From CAZHLD01 sp964533185 (GTDB taxonomy: Bacteria; Acidobacteriota; Terriglobia; Acidiferrales; UBA7541): 64,000 nt of DNA. Position 1 is the stretch's first letter. Each line of letters begins with the position of its first letter. The DNA lies in assembly GCA_964533185.1 (NCBI GenBank), contig CAZHLD010000008.1, positions 24,546 to 88,545 of the forward strand, in the 5' to 3' direction. Shown in pieces: positions 34,580 to 43,179 of the stretch. Below the pieces are notes generated by a model. That model made no database searches. It had not been told where the DNA came from and saw only the letters and a program-made list of their open reading frames with translations. The translations under genes were made by a program, and so were the position numbers.

Positions 34580-35254
34580 TCAGTCGGTGGGCACGCCGTC
34601 TACGATTACGCCGTCGCGCATGTGAACCACACGATGGGCGTAGGCGGCCGCTTCCGGGTTGTGCGTGATCATCACGATGGTCTGCTGGAGCTCCTGGTTG
34701 AGCTGGCGGAGCATGCCCAGGACGATGTCGGAATTTTTCGAGTCGAGGTTGCCGGTGGGCTCATCGGCCAGGACAATCTTGGGCTCGTTGATGATGGCGC
34801 GGGCAATGGCCACGCGCTGCTGTTCACCGCCGGACATCTCCGACGGGCGGTGATGGAGCCGTTCGGTCAGGCCGAGCATTTTCGTGACGACGTCGAAGCG
34901 ATGCGGGTCGAAGCCATTGCCGTGGATGTGCTGCGCGATGGCGATATTGCCGTAGGCGTCGAGCGTGGGCAGCAGGTTGAAGCGCTGAAAGATGAAGCCG
35001 ACTTTGTGCCGGCGGAGCCTGGTGCGCTCGGCGTCGTTGAGGATAGTCAGGTCGTTGCCGTCCACCAGCACCTTGCCGCGAGTGGCCTGGGCCAGCCCGC
35101 CGATCACATAAAGCAGCGTGGACTTGCCGCAGCCCGACTGCCCCATCACGGCCACAAACTCGCCCGGCAACACTTCAAAGTTCACGCCGCGCAGGGCCGA
35201 CACTTCCACCTTGCCGGTGTGATAGACCTTCCACAGATCTTCGGTTTTGAGCAT
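34580..35254 (-). CDS. ABC transporter ATP-binding protein, LolD/MacB type
   Basis: 224 residues from ATG 35254 (GGAG 4 bases upstream; a TTG at 35263 is possible). Walker A MGQSGCGKST, Q-loop FIFQRFNLLPTLDAYGNI, signature MSGGEQQRVAIARA, Walker B IVLADEPTGNLDSKN and the His of MITHNPEAAAYAHRVVHM are all present. This is the MacB/LolD/FtsE subfamily that powers an FtsX-type permease without carrying substrate. The permease is encoded just upstream on the same strand. Confidence 0.94.
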   Translation of the reverse strand: MLKTEDLWKVYHTGKVEVSALRGVNFEVLPGEFVAVMGQSGCGKSTLLYVIGGLAQATRGKVLVDGNDLTILNDAERTRLRRHKVGFIFQRFNLLPTLDAYGNIAIAQHIHGNGFDPHRFDVVTKMLGLTERLHHRPSEMSGGEQQRVAIARAIINEPKIVLADEPTGNLDSKNSDIVLGMLRQLNQELQQTIVMITHNPEAAAYAHRVVHMRDGVIVDGVPTD

Positions 35255-35452
35255 CGGCTCCAAACTAGCTTCCTGTTGCGGGCGGGCTGCTTTCCGCGGT
35301 CACCGCGGGTCTGATCTGCCAGCGGCCCGCCGCGGCTGCCCGTGCCGCGTGCAAGGCAGGCCATTCTCCTGAAAGCGCGAATATTGTAGCCGCGAATGGG
35401 ATTTCTGCCTAGCCCAGACAGAGGCGTGCAGCAGGCGCAGGCTGGTCACCGC

Positions 35453-36553
35453 TCATTCAAAGGAAAGCGCTTCGATAGGGTCTTTGCGGCTGGCCATCCA
35501 GGCCGGATAGGCAGCGCCCAGCAGGCCCCCGGCGATGGCGATCAGTCCGGCCTTGGCCACCCAGACGGGCGTGATCAGGATGGACAGCGTCGGGAACAGG
35601 GTCAGGAAGGCGGCGCGCACGGCGTAGCTCAAGCCGAGGCCGGCCAGGATGCCGAAGGCGCAAATCAAAGCGGTCTCGCTGAGCAACGCCTTGACGATGT
35701 AGCCGCTCGAGGCGCCCAGCGACTTGAGCACGCCGATCTGCCGGGTGCGCTCAACCACCGAGGCGTACATCGAGAGGAAGATCACCAGGAAGCCGATGGC
35801 CACCGCCAGCGCGATCATCGAACGGATAAAAATGTCCAGCACCGGCAATTTCGAGGCAGTCATGAGCGAGAGAAAATCCTTCAGCGGGCGGATTTCATAC
35901 CGCGGAAAGAGCTTGCGCATCTCCTCCATGACGGCCGGAGTGTGCTCGGGACGGGTCAGTTTGAGGAAGAAGACCGAGGCCTTGTCGCGGGAACCGGAAA
36001 GCTCCTGGAGCGTGCGGATGGGCACGAAGAGTCGCGCACCCTTGCCGTGCTCGACGATGCCGGCCACGTTGAACTCGTGGTCGAGCAACTTGAACTTTTG
36101 GCCGACTTTTGCGCCTTTGGCCCTGGCGGCCCAGTCGTCAAGGAGCAGGTCATCGGGGCCTTCCATGTCGCGCCCCTCGAGGAAGACAAAGCCGCCGGAG
36201 ACTTCGCGGAAGCTTTCCGGCTCGATGCCGTAGATCACATCTAGGCCGCCCGTGGCGCTGAATTGGAGCAGCGCCGGTGCCACCGCCTCAACGTATTTCA
36301 TTTCCTCAAGCCGTTCGCGAATCTTGATGGGCATGGGCGCGCCGCTGAAAGCCAGGAACACGGAGGCCGAGGGCGGCTGGAGCATGATGTCGGCGCCAAT
36401 GCCTTCGATGCGCTTGGCGGTCTCGCGCATCAGGCCGCTGGTCAGCCCGACGATAATGATCACCAGGGTGACTTCCACGGCCACAGCGAGCACGCTGATC
36501 ATCGTCCGTAGCGGGCGGTAGAGGAGGTTGCGGGCGATCATGTGGCCGATCAC
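35453..36553 (-). CDS. ABC transporter permease, FtsX/MacB type
   Basis: 366 residues with four membrane segments: one at the N-terminus (TMISVLAVAVEVTLVIIIVGLTSGLM) and three at the C-terminus (FIRSMIALAVAIGFLVIFLSMYASV, LLSETALICAFGILAGLGLSYAV, VAKAGLIAIAGGLLGAAYPAW). The large region between, about residues 40-230, is the periplasmic MacB_PCD-like domain. The conserved QIGVLKSLGAS loop, which contacts the ATPase, is present. It overlaps the lipoprotein gene by 4 bases and is separated by about 200 bases from its ATPase. MacB/LolC-like function on lipids or lipoproteins is inference. Confidence 0.9.
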   Translation of the reverse strand: MIGHMIARNLLYRPLRTMISVLAVAVEVTLVIIIVGLTSGLMRETAKRIEGIGADIMLQPPSASVFLAFSGAPMPIKIRERLEEMKYVEAVAPALLQFSATGGLDVIYGIEPESFREVSGGFVFLEGRDMEGPDDLLLDDWAARAKGAKVGQKFKLLDHEFNVAGIVEHGKGARLFVPIRTLQELSGSRDKASVFFLKLTRPEHTPAVMEEMRKLFPRYEIRPLKDFLSLMTASKLPVLDIFIRSMIALAVAIGFLVIFLSMYASVVERTRQIGVLKSLGASSGYIVKALLSETALICAFGILAGLGLSYAVRAAFLTLFPTLSILITPVWVAKAGLIAIAGGLLGAAYPAWMASRKDPIEALSFE

Positions 36554-37461
36554 GGGCGCTCCTCCGTCTTTCCGGTTTCGGGGCCGACGCGGACGAGTTC
36601 CGTGCCGGGAGGCTGCTCAAGTCGGAAGCGGTCGGCAGCAACGGGCTCGTTGAGCGCCAGCTTGATGATGCGGATCTCGAGCTGGTAGTCGTCGCGGGGC
36701 CGGGCGATCCAGATTTGACGTGGATAGCGCACATCGGCCAGCGGCTGCCAGTCGGCGTAACGGATGTCGGCAGCGAGCTTGCCGCCGGGGTCGTAGACTT
36801 GAATGCGGGCGATGTTCAGGTCGGCGCGGTTGAACCAGATCCTCCGCTCGATCTCCAGCCCGGGTGCGGCCTGGCGAAGCAGGGTGAGTACATAGAAGCG
36901 GGAAAGATCATTGCCCACGCCGTTGAATTCTTCGAACAGCACCGTCGCTCCGGCGGGAATCTCCAGCCAGAAGATCGCTTCAAGCAAGTGCTGCGGGCGA
37001 AGGTTTTCGATGGGCTTGGACGAGGGCCGGTCGAACGAAGCCGGGCCGGTGATAAACTTGTTTTTCGAGGGAATGTAGATTGAGAAGGTCTCGCCGTCGC
37101 TGACCATATCGAAAATGTTCTTGGCCACCACGGGTGCCTGGCCGATCATGCGAATGTGCGCCGGCTTTTGCGCGAGTAAGAAGCCGCGGACATCGTGGTA
37201 CTCCTCGATCACGCCGCTGTAGGCCGAGCCGGCCACCGGGTGCAGCTCGATACTTGCATTGATGGAGCGCACCGCGCGGGCCTGCTGGTTGGAGCGCTCA
37301 AGGAGCTGATCGGCTGTCGCCTCGAGCGCGACGGGGACCTTGGCCGGAGCGATGCGCGTGGTGTCCTTGACCGAACAGCCGACCGAAAGCACTGTAGCTG
37401 CCAGTAGTATAAGCCAAGTTGGAGATCGATCCCTCAGAGATTTCCTCCATTCACAGCGCAA
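36550..37461 (-). CDS. lipoprotein of LolA/LolB-like fold (DUF4292-like)
   Basis: 303 residues with a lipobox (AATVLSVGC, Cys at residue 29), so it is a predicted lipoprotein. The mature part has a helix (VALEATADQLLERSNQQARAVRSINASIEL) and a strand-rich region (VRGFLLAQKPAHIRMIGQAPVVAKNIFDMVSDGETFSIYIPSKNKFITGP split here only for description) that resembles LolA/LolB-type proteins. It is the first gene of a block with permease, ATPase, small anchored protein and a second LolA-like protein, so it is probably a lipid or lipoprotein acceptor. The TGA/ATG overlap with the permease indicates coupling. Confidence 0.78.
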   Translation of the reverse strand: MRCEWRKSLRDRSPTWLILLAATVLSVGCSVKDTTRIAPAKVPVALEATADQLLERSNQQARAVRSINASIELHPVAGSAYSGVIEEYHDVRGFLLAQKPAHIRMIGQAPVVAKNIFDMVSDGETFSIYIPSKNKFITGPASFDRPSSKPIENLRPQHLLEAIFWLEIPAGATVLFEEFNGVGNDLSRFYVLTLLRQAAPGLEIERRIWFNRADLNIARIQVYDPGGKLAADIRYADWQPLADVRYPRQIWIARPRDDYQLEIRIIKLALNEPVAADRFRLEQPPGTELVRVGPETGKTEERP

Positions 37462-37535
37462 ACAAGCAATCTAACAACCGCTCCAAGAGGTGTCAACCAA
37501 GCTGAATCGGGCATTTTCGAGCCGTCTCGCGCAGC

Positions 37536-38099
37536 CTAATGCGCACGAGAGATGCTGACGGGCAAGCCGTCGAGGGCCGGGCGGACGCGGCGGATGACTT
37601 CGCTGGCCCAAAGCCGATTGGTAAGCAGGGTCAGAAAGCCGTTCTCAAAGTCGCAAACCGCGCAGAAAAGATAGTTGCCATAGGCGGGATGGTAGGCGTC
37701 CACGCCGCGGCGGGCGAGGTCGGGTTCGAGCACAGCGTCGCCTGTCGCCAGCGGCCCGCCGGCGCGCATGCCGAAGGTTTCTCCCTCAAAGCACGCGAAG
37801 AGTGCTTCGAGCGACTCCACGCCGGGCGGGGCCACGACCAGGGAGCGCGGGCTGGTATCGCGAGAACTGATGCTGTGCCGCGTGCAAAAATCACGGACGC
37901 GGTCGGCGTGACTGAAGAAGTCGAACGCCCAGGACTCGTCGCCGGCCAGCGCTGTCAGCACGGCGGCCCACGCGCGCGCAGCTTCAGGCCCGCGGACTGG
38001 CTCTCGGCTCTCCGGGTTGATCAGCTCGAGCCCGACGGCCTTCACGTCGGCGCCTAGGTCCAATGGCTCGATTTCGAGCTGGTAGGGAAACGGCTCCAC
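37536..38099 (-). CDS. conserved hypothetical protein
   Basis: 187 residues from GTG 38099, 7 bases after the upstream stop; the frame is open further but that part is arginine/serine-rich shadow of the upstream gene. No family recognised. It is alpha/beta with RAWAAVLTALAGDESWAFDFFSHADRVRDF and a GNYLFCAVCDFENGFLTLLTNRLWASE segment. The neighbours upstream are mltG and an unknown gene, suggesting cotranscription. No signal peptide. Confidence 0.65.
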   Translation of the reverse strand: MEPFPYQLEIEPLDLGADVKAVGLELINPESREPVRGPEAARAWAAVLTALAGDESWAFDFFSHADRVRDFCTRHSISSRDTSPRSLVVAPPGVESLEALFACFEGETFGMRAGGPLATGDAVLEPDLARRGVDAYHPAYGNYLFCAVCDFENGFLTLLTNRLWASEVIRRVRPALDGLPVSISRAH

Positions 38100-38106
38100 G
38101 ACGGCG

Positions 38107-38667
38107 CTAGGCCTCCGTTTCGGCCGCCGGGAAGCGCTGCTGGAAATCCGGCGACTGCTTGCGGACCTCGAGCCAGTCGAAAAATGTGTCCGGTGTCTCC
38201 AGCCAGATCTGGAACCAGTGCAGGATCTCTTCCTTCTCGGCACGCTTCTGCGGATCCACTTTGGGGTTGCGGGCGATCATTTCGGCGCGGCGGCGGCCGA
38301 GGCGGGCGACCTCCAGGACGCGCTCGGCGGCAGCGCGCTCGTCTTCAGCGCGGAATTTCCGCAGCAGCTCGTCGAGGCGCATCAGACAGATTTCCGCCTC
38401 TTCGAGCGTGGCAAAGTGCAGCAGGTCGTGGAACTCCTCCTCGTACTTGCCTTCGGTATCGGCCTTGGTGGACCAGACCACGCGCAGGCCGGCGTCTTCC
38501 AACACGTCGGCGATGTAGTCCGGCGAGGTTTTCCCGGGCGCACTCAGGCGCACGATGAGCTGGCGGCGAATCTGCTCGACCTCGGCGGGCGTGAAGCGGT
38601 GGACGCCCAGGCCGCGCGCGATCTCCAGGATCAACTCCTTCTTTGTGACCGTGCCGTGGTGCTTCAT
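38107..38667 (-). CDS. conserved hypothetical protein
   Basis: 186 residues, mostly helical, no recognised family. The N-terminus MKHHGTVTKKELILEIARGLGVHRFTPAEVEQIRRQL looks like a DNA- or protein-binding helical pair, followed by a charged region. It starts within the last 4 bases of mltG (ATGA), so it is translationally coupled to it. A link to cell-wall work is only by position. Confidence 0.7.
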   Translation of the reverse strand: MKHHGTVTKKELILEIARGLGVHRFTPAEVEQIRRQLIVRLSAPGKTSPDYIADVLEDAGLRVVWSTKADTEGKYEEEFHDLLHFATLEEAEICLMRLDELLRKFRAEDERAAAERVLEVARLGRRRAEMIARNPKVDPQKRAEKEEILHWFQIWLETPDTFFDWLEVRKQSPDFQQRFPAAETEA

Positions 38668-39722
38668 CGCGGCCTCTTCCTTGCAGCCTTATGCGACGGC
38701 GCGGGCGGCGGGTCGGCCGCCGCGGAATGGTTCTGCGCGAGTTTGCGGCGGTAGAGCGCAACGTTGCGGTTGTGCTCCCGCAAGGTGTGGCTGAAAACGT
38801 GCCCGCCCTCGCCGCTGGCCACGAAATAAAAGTAGTCCACCGCCGCCGGAGCCAGCGCCGCGCGCAGCGAGCTTTCACCCGGGTTGGCAATCGGCCCAGG
38901 CGGAAGGCCCGCGTAGCGATAGGTATTGTACGGCGAATTGATGCGCAGGTCGCGCAGCAGCAGGTTGCCGTTGTAGCGACCGGCAAGCTCGAGCGCGTAG
39001 ATGACCGTCGGGTCGCATTGCAGCGCCATGCCGCGCTTCAGGCGGTTGGCGAAGACGCCAGCGACCACGGGACGCTCGTCGGGCTGGGCTGTTTCCTTTT
39101 CGACCAGCGAGGCCAGCGTAACCACCTGTTCGACACTGCGGCCGCTGCGCTCGAGCTCGGGCAGCGCCGCCCAAGCTTCCCGAAAACGCTGCAGCATGAT
39201 TTCGACAACATCTCGCGCGGCGGGGCGGCGGGGCAATTGGTAGCTGGCAGGGAAAAGAAAACCCTCGAGCGTGCGCGCGCCGGGAGCTAGATCGCGCATC
39301 GGCTCGGGATCGCGCGCCGCGGCTAGAAACTCAGCGCGGCTGGTGAAGCCTTCCTTTGCAAGGAGATCGGCGATCTGGAACATGTTGTAGCCTTCGGGGA
39401 TGGTCACCGTGCGGAAGTAAACGTGCCCGCCGGCGATCCAGCGGAAGACTCCGATGGCGTTGCGCGGGCGGTCGAAGAAGTACTCGCCGGCCTGCAACGG
39501 CTGGCGCGATTTCCATCGCGCCAGCAGCTCAAAGGCGACGCGGCTGCGGATGACACCATCTTGCTGGAGTAGACGCGCAATGGTTCGGCTCGACGCGCCG
39601 CGCGGCACCTCGACGAAGACGCCTCCCTTCGGGAACGCCTGGAATGGAGTGTAAAGCGCGTAGGCCAGCCAGCCGGCAGCGAGCGCGAGGACAACCAGAA
39701 GGATAAGAATGACGCGGCGCAC
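38664..39722 (-). CDS. mltG: endolytic murein transglycosylase MltG (YceG)
   Basis: 352 residues: one N-terminal membrane segment (VILILLVVLALAAGWLAYALY), a LysM-like domain region with VFVEVPRGASSRTIARLLQQ, and a YceG/MltG catalytic domain with the Glu in LASLVEKETAQ and DERPVVAGVFANRLKRGMALQCDPTVIYAL. INSPYNTYRYAGLPPGPIANPG is a hallmark. It cuts nascent glycan strands and helps fix their length. A Pro/Ala-rich C-tail of about 25 residues follows. It sits 3 bases after ruvX, a common bacterial pair. Confidence 0.96.
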   Translation of the reverse strand: MRRVILILLVVLALAAGWLAYALYTPFQAFPKGGVFVEVPRGASSRTIARLLQQDGVIRSRVAFELLARWKSRQPLQAGEYFFDRPRNAIGVFRWIAGGHVYFRTVTIPEGYNMFQIADLLAKEGFTSRAEFLAAARDPEPMRDLAPGARTLEGFLFPASYQLPRRPAARDVVEIMLQRFREAWAALPELERSGRSVEQVVTLASLVEKETAQPDERPVVAGVFANRLKRGMALQCDPTVIYALELAGRYNGNLLLRDLRINSPYNTYRYAGLPPGPIANPGESSLRAALAPAAVDYFYFVASGEGGHVFSHTLREHNRNVALYRRKLAQNHSAAADPPPAPSHKAARKRPR

Positions 39723-39725
39723 GGC

Positions 39726-40193
39726 TCAACCCCTAACCAGGGTGCGGGCCTGCTCGCGGGCGAGGAAGTCGCGGAGAATCACCGCAGCCGCGGTTTCGTC
39801 CACGGTGCGAGCGCGTTTGCGCGAGGAGCGCTTCGGCATTTCCATGAGCATTTGTCCGGCTTCCCAACTGCTCAGCCGCTCGTCCATCAGTACAACGGGC
39901 AGGCCGAGGTGCTTTTCAACGCGCGCGGCGAATCGCTCGGCCTCGGCGGTCATTTCGCTGGCCGTGCCGTCGAGGTTCAGCGGATGACCCACCACGATGC
40001 GCCGTACGCCGTGTTTGCGCGCCAGCTCGCGCAGGCGGCGCAGGTCGTTCGGCCGGTTCGTGCGCGTCAGCGTCCCCAGCGGTCGCGCCGTCATCCCCAT
40101 CTCGTCCGAAATCGCCAGCCCAATCCTCCTCCGCCCGTAGTCCACCCCCAGCACCGGCGCCAGAGACGCTTTCGCCGTAGATGTAGTCGTCAT
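39726..40193 (-). CDS. ruvX: putative pre-16S rRNA nuclease / Holliday junction resolvase-like YqgF
   Basis: 155 residues from ATG 40193 (ATG 40208 and GTG 40220 are alternatives). RNase H fold: LGVDYGRRRIGLAISD carries the first catalytic Asp, VVLMDERLSSWEA the second acidic residue, and VDETAAAVIL the third. GTLTRTNRPNDLRRL and VVGHPLNLDGTAS are typical. YqgF/RuvX processes the 5' end of 16S rRNA in E. coli. It is followed by mltG after 3 bases. Confidence 0.93.
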   Translation of the reverse strand: MTTTSTAKASLAPVLGVDYGRRRIGLAISDEMGMTARPLGTLTRTNRPNDLRRLRELARKHGVRRIVVGHPLNLDGTASEMTAEAERFAARVEKHLGLPVVLMDERLSSWEAGQMLMEMPKRSSRKRARTVDETAAAVILRDFLAREQARTLVRG

Positions 40194-40430
40194 GGGAGAA
40201 GCCTGCATGGGCGGGACCACTGCAATTATACCGTGCGGCCGACTTTCGCTGTTAACTCCTCTCCATCTTGGGCACGCGCATTCAACAGAGATGCAAAGCC
40301 CTCATCATCCATAATGCAGCAGCAAAAATAGAATCGGGAGCCGCGGCAGCACTTTCGGCTGTCCTTCTTTAACGGTCTCCCCAAAACAGGAGTTGCCCCA
40401 TTTGGTAAGAACGTGATATCGGTTGGTCAT

Positions 40431-41453
40431 ATGCTTGTCGAGATAAAACTCAGGAGACAGAGAAAAGGGATCCTCGCTGGCAGTGTGATCGCCCTCTCGC
40501 TGCTCCTGTGCGGCGCCGAGATATGGGGACAGGATGCGTCCTGCCTACGACGAACGGTGATCGTAAACGTGGCCACGGAGGCTGGGTTTCCAGTTCGCGA
40601 CCTTGTCTTGAACGATTTCTCCGCGAAGTTAGGTAGCAAGCCTGTTGGGCTTCTGACTTTAACACCCCAGACAGCCTCCCCGCGCATCGTGCTTGTTCTT
40701 GACGCAAGCAGGAGCATGTCATCGGGTCTTGCCAAATGGGAGACAGCCCGGCAAGTGGCAATAGATTGGGTCAGGAAGGCGCCGGAAGCCAGCCCGATTG
40801 CCCTGATTGTATTCGGCAGTCAGGTGGTAGTGAGGGTTGATTTCACACAGGGGCGAACGGCTGTGTTGGAGCAGCTTCTTACAATTCAACCAGGAAACAA
40901 CATCCTTAAGAAGGGACGGCTGACGGCATTGTGGGATGCTCTCTTAGAAGCGGTTCAGATTCTTCAGCCGGCGATGCCCGGGGATATTATCTACGCGATA
41001 ACGGACGGGGCAGATACCGCCAGTCGCACGCAGCGGACCGAAATCGAACGCAGATTGATCACTTCAAGCGTCAGACCATTCATTGCTGTACCTCCTCTTT
41101 CTTCATTATCAGCAGACCGAGGTCGCCCACCCAAGGACCTCAACGCCGCCCATGAGATTTCGGAATTGACGGAAACCACCGGGGGCGCTGTCTTCTACGG
41201 TCCTCCCTCAATCTTTCTCCAAAAGCCTTCACCCGACGAAAAATATCTTGCCAAACTGAGCGCTGCATTGGCACCCATATACGCAACGATGAGCGATTTC
41301 TACAGGCTAGAAATTGACCTTCCTCTTGAAGTGCACAAGCCACAAAACTGGAAGCTTGAGTTGGCGAAGAGCCAGGACAAAAAGCGGAAAAGTTTACGCC
41401 TGGCATACCCACGAAAGCTCTTGCCCTGCGGAGAGTCTGCCTCACCCAACTAA
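40431..41453 (+). CDS. secreted VWA-domain protein (acidobacterial VWFA-related family)
   Basis: 340 residues from ATG 40431; GTG 40413 is possible. A signal peptide (KGILAGSVIALSLLLCGAEIWGQ) precedes a Cys-containing strand region and a VWA domain: the metal-ion-dependent adhesion site is VLVLDASRSMSSG (D-x-S-x-S), and AITDGAD supplies the second acidic loop. This is the acidobacterial VWFA-related family, with unknown ligand. The region is noticeably less GC-rich than its neighbours and the gene stands alone on the plus strand, so it may be accessory. Confidence 0.85.
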   Translation: MLVEIKLRRQRKGILAGSVIALSLLLCGAEIWGQDASCLRRTVIVNVATEAGFPVRDLVLNDFSAKLGSKPVGLLTLTPQTASPRIVLVLDASRSMSSGLAKWETARQVAIDWVRKAPEASPIALIVFGSQVVVRVDFTQGRTAVLEQLLTIQPGNNILKKGRLTALWDALLEAVQILQPAMPGDIIYAITDGADTASRTQRTEIERRLITSSVRPFIAVPPLSSLSADRGRPPKDLNAAHEISELTETTGGAVFYGPPSIFLQKPSPDEKYLAKLSAALAPIYATMSDFYRLEIDLPLEVHKPQNWKLELAKSQDKKRKSLRLAYPRKLLPCGESASPN

Positions 41454-41470
41454 CTTGCAACTTTTGATGC

Positions 41471-41590
41471 CTAGCGAGCCGCAAGAACTGCGTCGGCGAC
41501 GCGGGCGACGTGGACCATTTCGGCGACGTCGTGCACGCAAACGATGTGCGCCCCACTCAAAACAGCGGCCGTGACGGTGGCGGCGGTGCC
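41471..41590 (-). pseudogene. remnant of a folP 3' end, past the peptidase stop
   Basis: Forty codons read, on the minus strand, GTAATVTAAVLSGAHIVCVH followed by DVAEMVHVARVADAVLAAR and a stop. This is the C-terminus of dihydropteroate synthase: it aligns without gaps with the last 40 codons of the intact folP at 43180-43299 (31 of 39 residues identical by eye). It is in phase with the M28 peptidase and separated from its TAG stop (41603-41605) by four codons. No folP upstream part exists here, so it cannot make an enzyme. Confidence 0.85.
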
Positions 41591-41602
41591 CCGGATGCAC
41601 AG

Positions 41603-43087
41603 CTAGCGCTGGCGGCCGCGCTGGCCGGAGACCCACCCTTCCCAGTGTCCGAAATCTTTCAGGTATTTGTCGAAGCCAGTTTCCTGGATCAACGCCTCGA
41701 TTTCCGCTCGGGATTGCCGCTTGCCGAGGCGCCCGGCACGGTTGGCGATGCCCACCACGGTAACCGCGGCGTAGGCCGTGTGCAACTTGAGCTCGCGGAT
41801 GTCCACTTTATCCATCGTGTCCGACGTGGCGTGGTAGTTGGGCAGATAGTTGCCTTCATCCTGATTGGCGCTGAGAGTGGGAACTCCCTCCAGCAAAAAG
41901 TCCACGTGGTCGGTGCCGCCCGAAGCGTCAAGCGTGTGCGCGTTCATGCCCCACGACTCCACCGGCTTCAAGATTTCGCGCACCGCAGCTTCGATATCCT
42001 TGCGCCCTCCGAGCGAGTAGCCGGTCACGTGGCCGATGCCGCCGTCGAAGTTCACGTAGGCCACCACGCGGTCGAGCTCTGCGCGGTGCGCTCGCGCGTA
42101 CGCCCACGAGCCGAGCAGGCCTTGCTCTTCGCCGTTCCACAGCACGAAGCGGATGGTTCGCCGCGGCGTAATTCCCGCGGCGTGGATGGCGCGCGCCACC
42201 TCCACCACCAGCGCCGAATTGCAACCGTTGTCGAGCGCGCCGGAGCCGAGCTCCCATGAATCGAGGTGCGCGCCGATCATTACGATTTCGTCCGCTTTGT
42301 CTGTGCCGTGGATTTCTGCGATCACATTTTCAACTTCGAAGGGCCCGCCGGGGCGGTTCGGCATCGAAAGCCGCGCGCGGAGCGGTTGTGCGGCGGCGAG
42401 GAAACGCGCGATGCGCAGCGCGTCTTCACGCGCCACAAGTATCTGCGGGATACGGTCGATCGTGCCGTCCAGCGCGTTGATGTGACGGTAGAGCACGCCC
42501 TGCGCGCGCGTGGCCATCCACAAGATGCCCGCGGCGCCGCCGCGCAGCGCGCGGTCGATGATCGGCGGCGCGTTGCCGTACTCGGCAAACAGGTCGGGCC
42601 AGGCGCGCAGCACCCGCTGGTGGATTAGAATCAGCGCGCCCTTCACGTTGGTGCCCGCGCCCACGAAGGCGGCTTCGCTGCCCTCGCCCAGATCGAGAAC
42701 CGGCGCCTCGAGGTTCGCTGCGGGCGACCAGGCAATCGAAACAGCGCGCGCTGTGAAGGGAACTGCGCCTTGAATGTCCAGCCGCGTCGCGCCCTCGCTC
42801 CATGATGCGGGCATGGTGAACTTCTCCGTGTGGACTTCGTCCACACCCGCCTGGCGGAACGCCGCGACGCCCCAGTCCACGCCGCGGCGGTTGGCCTCCG
42901 TGCCGGACACGCGCCCGCCGATTTCGTCCGTGAGCTTGCGCAGATTCTCCTCGAGCGGCGAAGGCCCCAGCACCGCAGCGATCAGCCGCGAATACGGGTC
43001 ATCTTTGGGGGCTTGAGCGATGAGAACTGACGTGGCAAAGACACAAAGCAACAAAGAGACAAAGAACACCGACCGGCGAGCACGCAT
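41603..43087 (-). CDS. secreted M28-family zinc aminopeptidase
   Basis: 494 residues from ATG 43087, with GGAAGGAAC upstream; 21 further codons are open. The signal peptide is SVFFVSLLLCVFATSVLIAQ. After a helical PA-domain-containing region (about 110-240), the M28 catalytic core has IGAHLDSWELGSGALDNGCNSAL (zinc His and bridging Asp), WNGEEQGLLGSW (catalytic and zinc Glu), NFDGGIGH, and SGGTDHVDF. It probably releases amino acids from peptides outside the cytoplasm. It lies between folP and a folP remnant. Confidence 0.92.
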   Translation of the reverse strand: MRARRSVFFVSLLLCVFATSVLIAQAPKDDPYSRLIAAVLGPSPLEENLRKLTDEIGGRVSGTEANRRGVDWGVAAFRQAGVDEVHTEKFTMPASWSEGATRLDIQGAVPFTARAVSIAWSPAANLEAPVLDLGEGSEAAFVGAGTNVKGALILIHQRVLRAWPDLFAEYGNAPPIIDRALRGGAAGILWMATRAQGVLYRHINALDGTIDRIPQILVAREDALRIARFLAAAQPLRARLSMPNRPGGPFEVENVIAEIHGTDKADEIVMIGAHLDSWELGSGALDNGCNSALVVEVARAIHAAGITPRRTIRFVLWNGEEQGLLGSWAYARAHRAELDRVVAYVNFDGGIGHVTGYSLGGRKDIEAAVREILKPVESWGMNAHTLDASGGTDHVDFLLEGVPTLSANQDEGNYLPNYHATSDTMDKVDIRELKLHTAYAAVTVVGIANRAGRLGKRQSRAEIEALIQETGFDKYLKDFGHWEGWVSGQRGRQR

Positions 43088-43179
43088 GGTTTGTTCCTTC
43101 CTAGGATAAGGGTCTGAATCCGATCCCGATGGGCGCGAATTATAGCGCAAGAGCAGAATCGTTGGTGCCGCGCCTCCGA

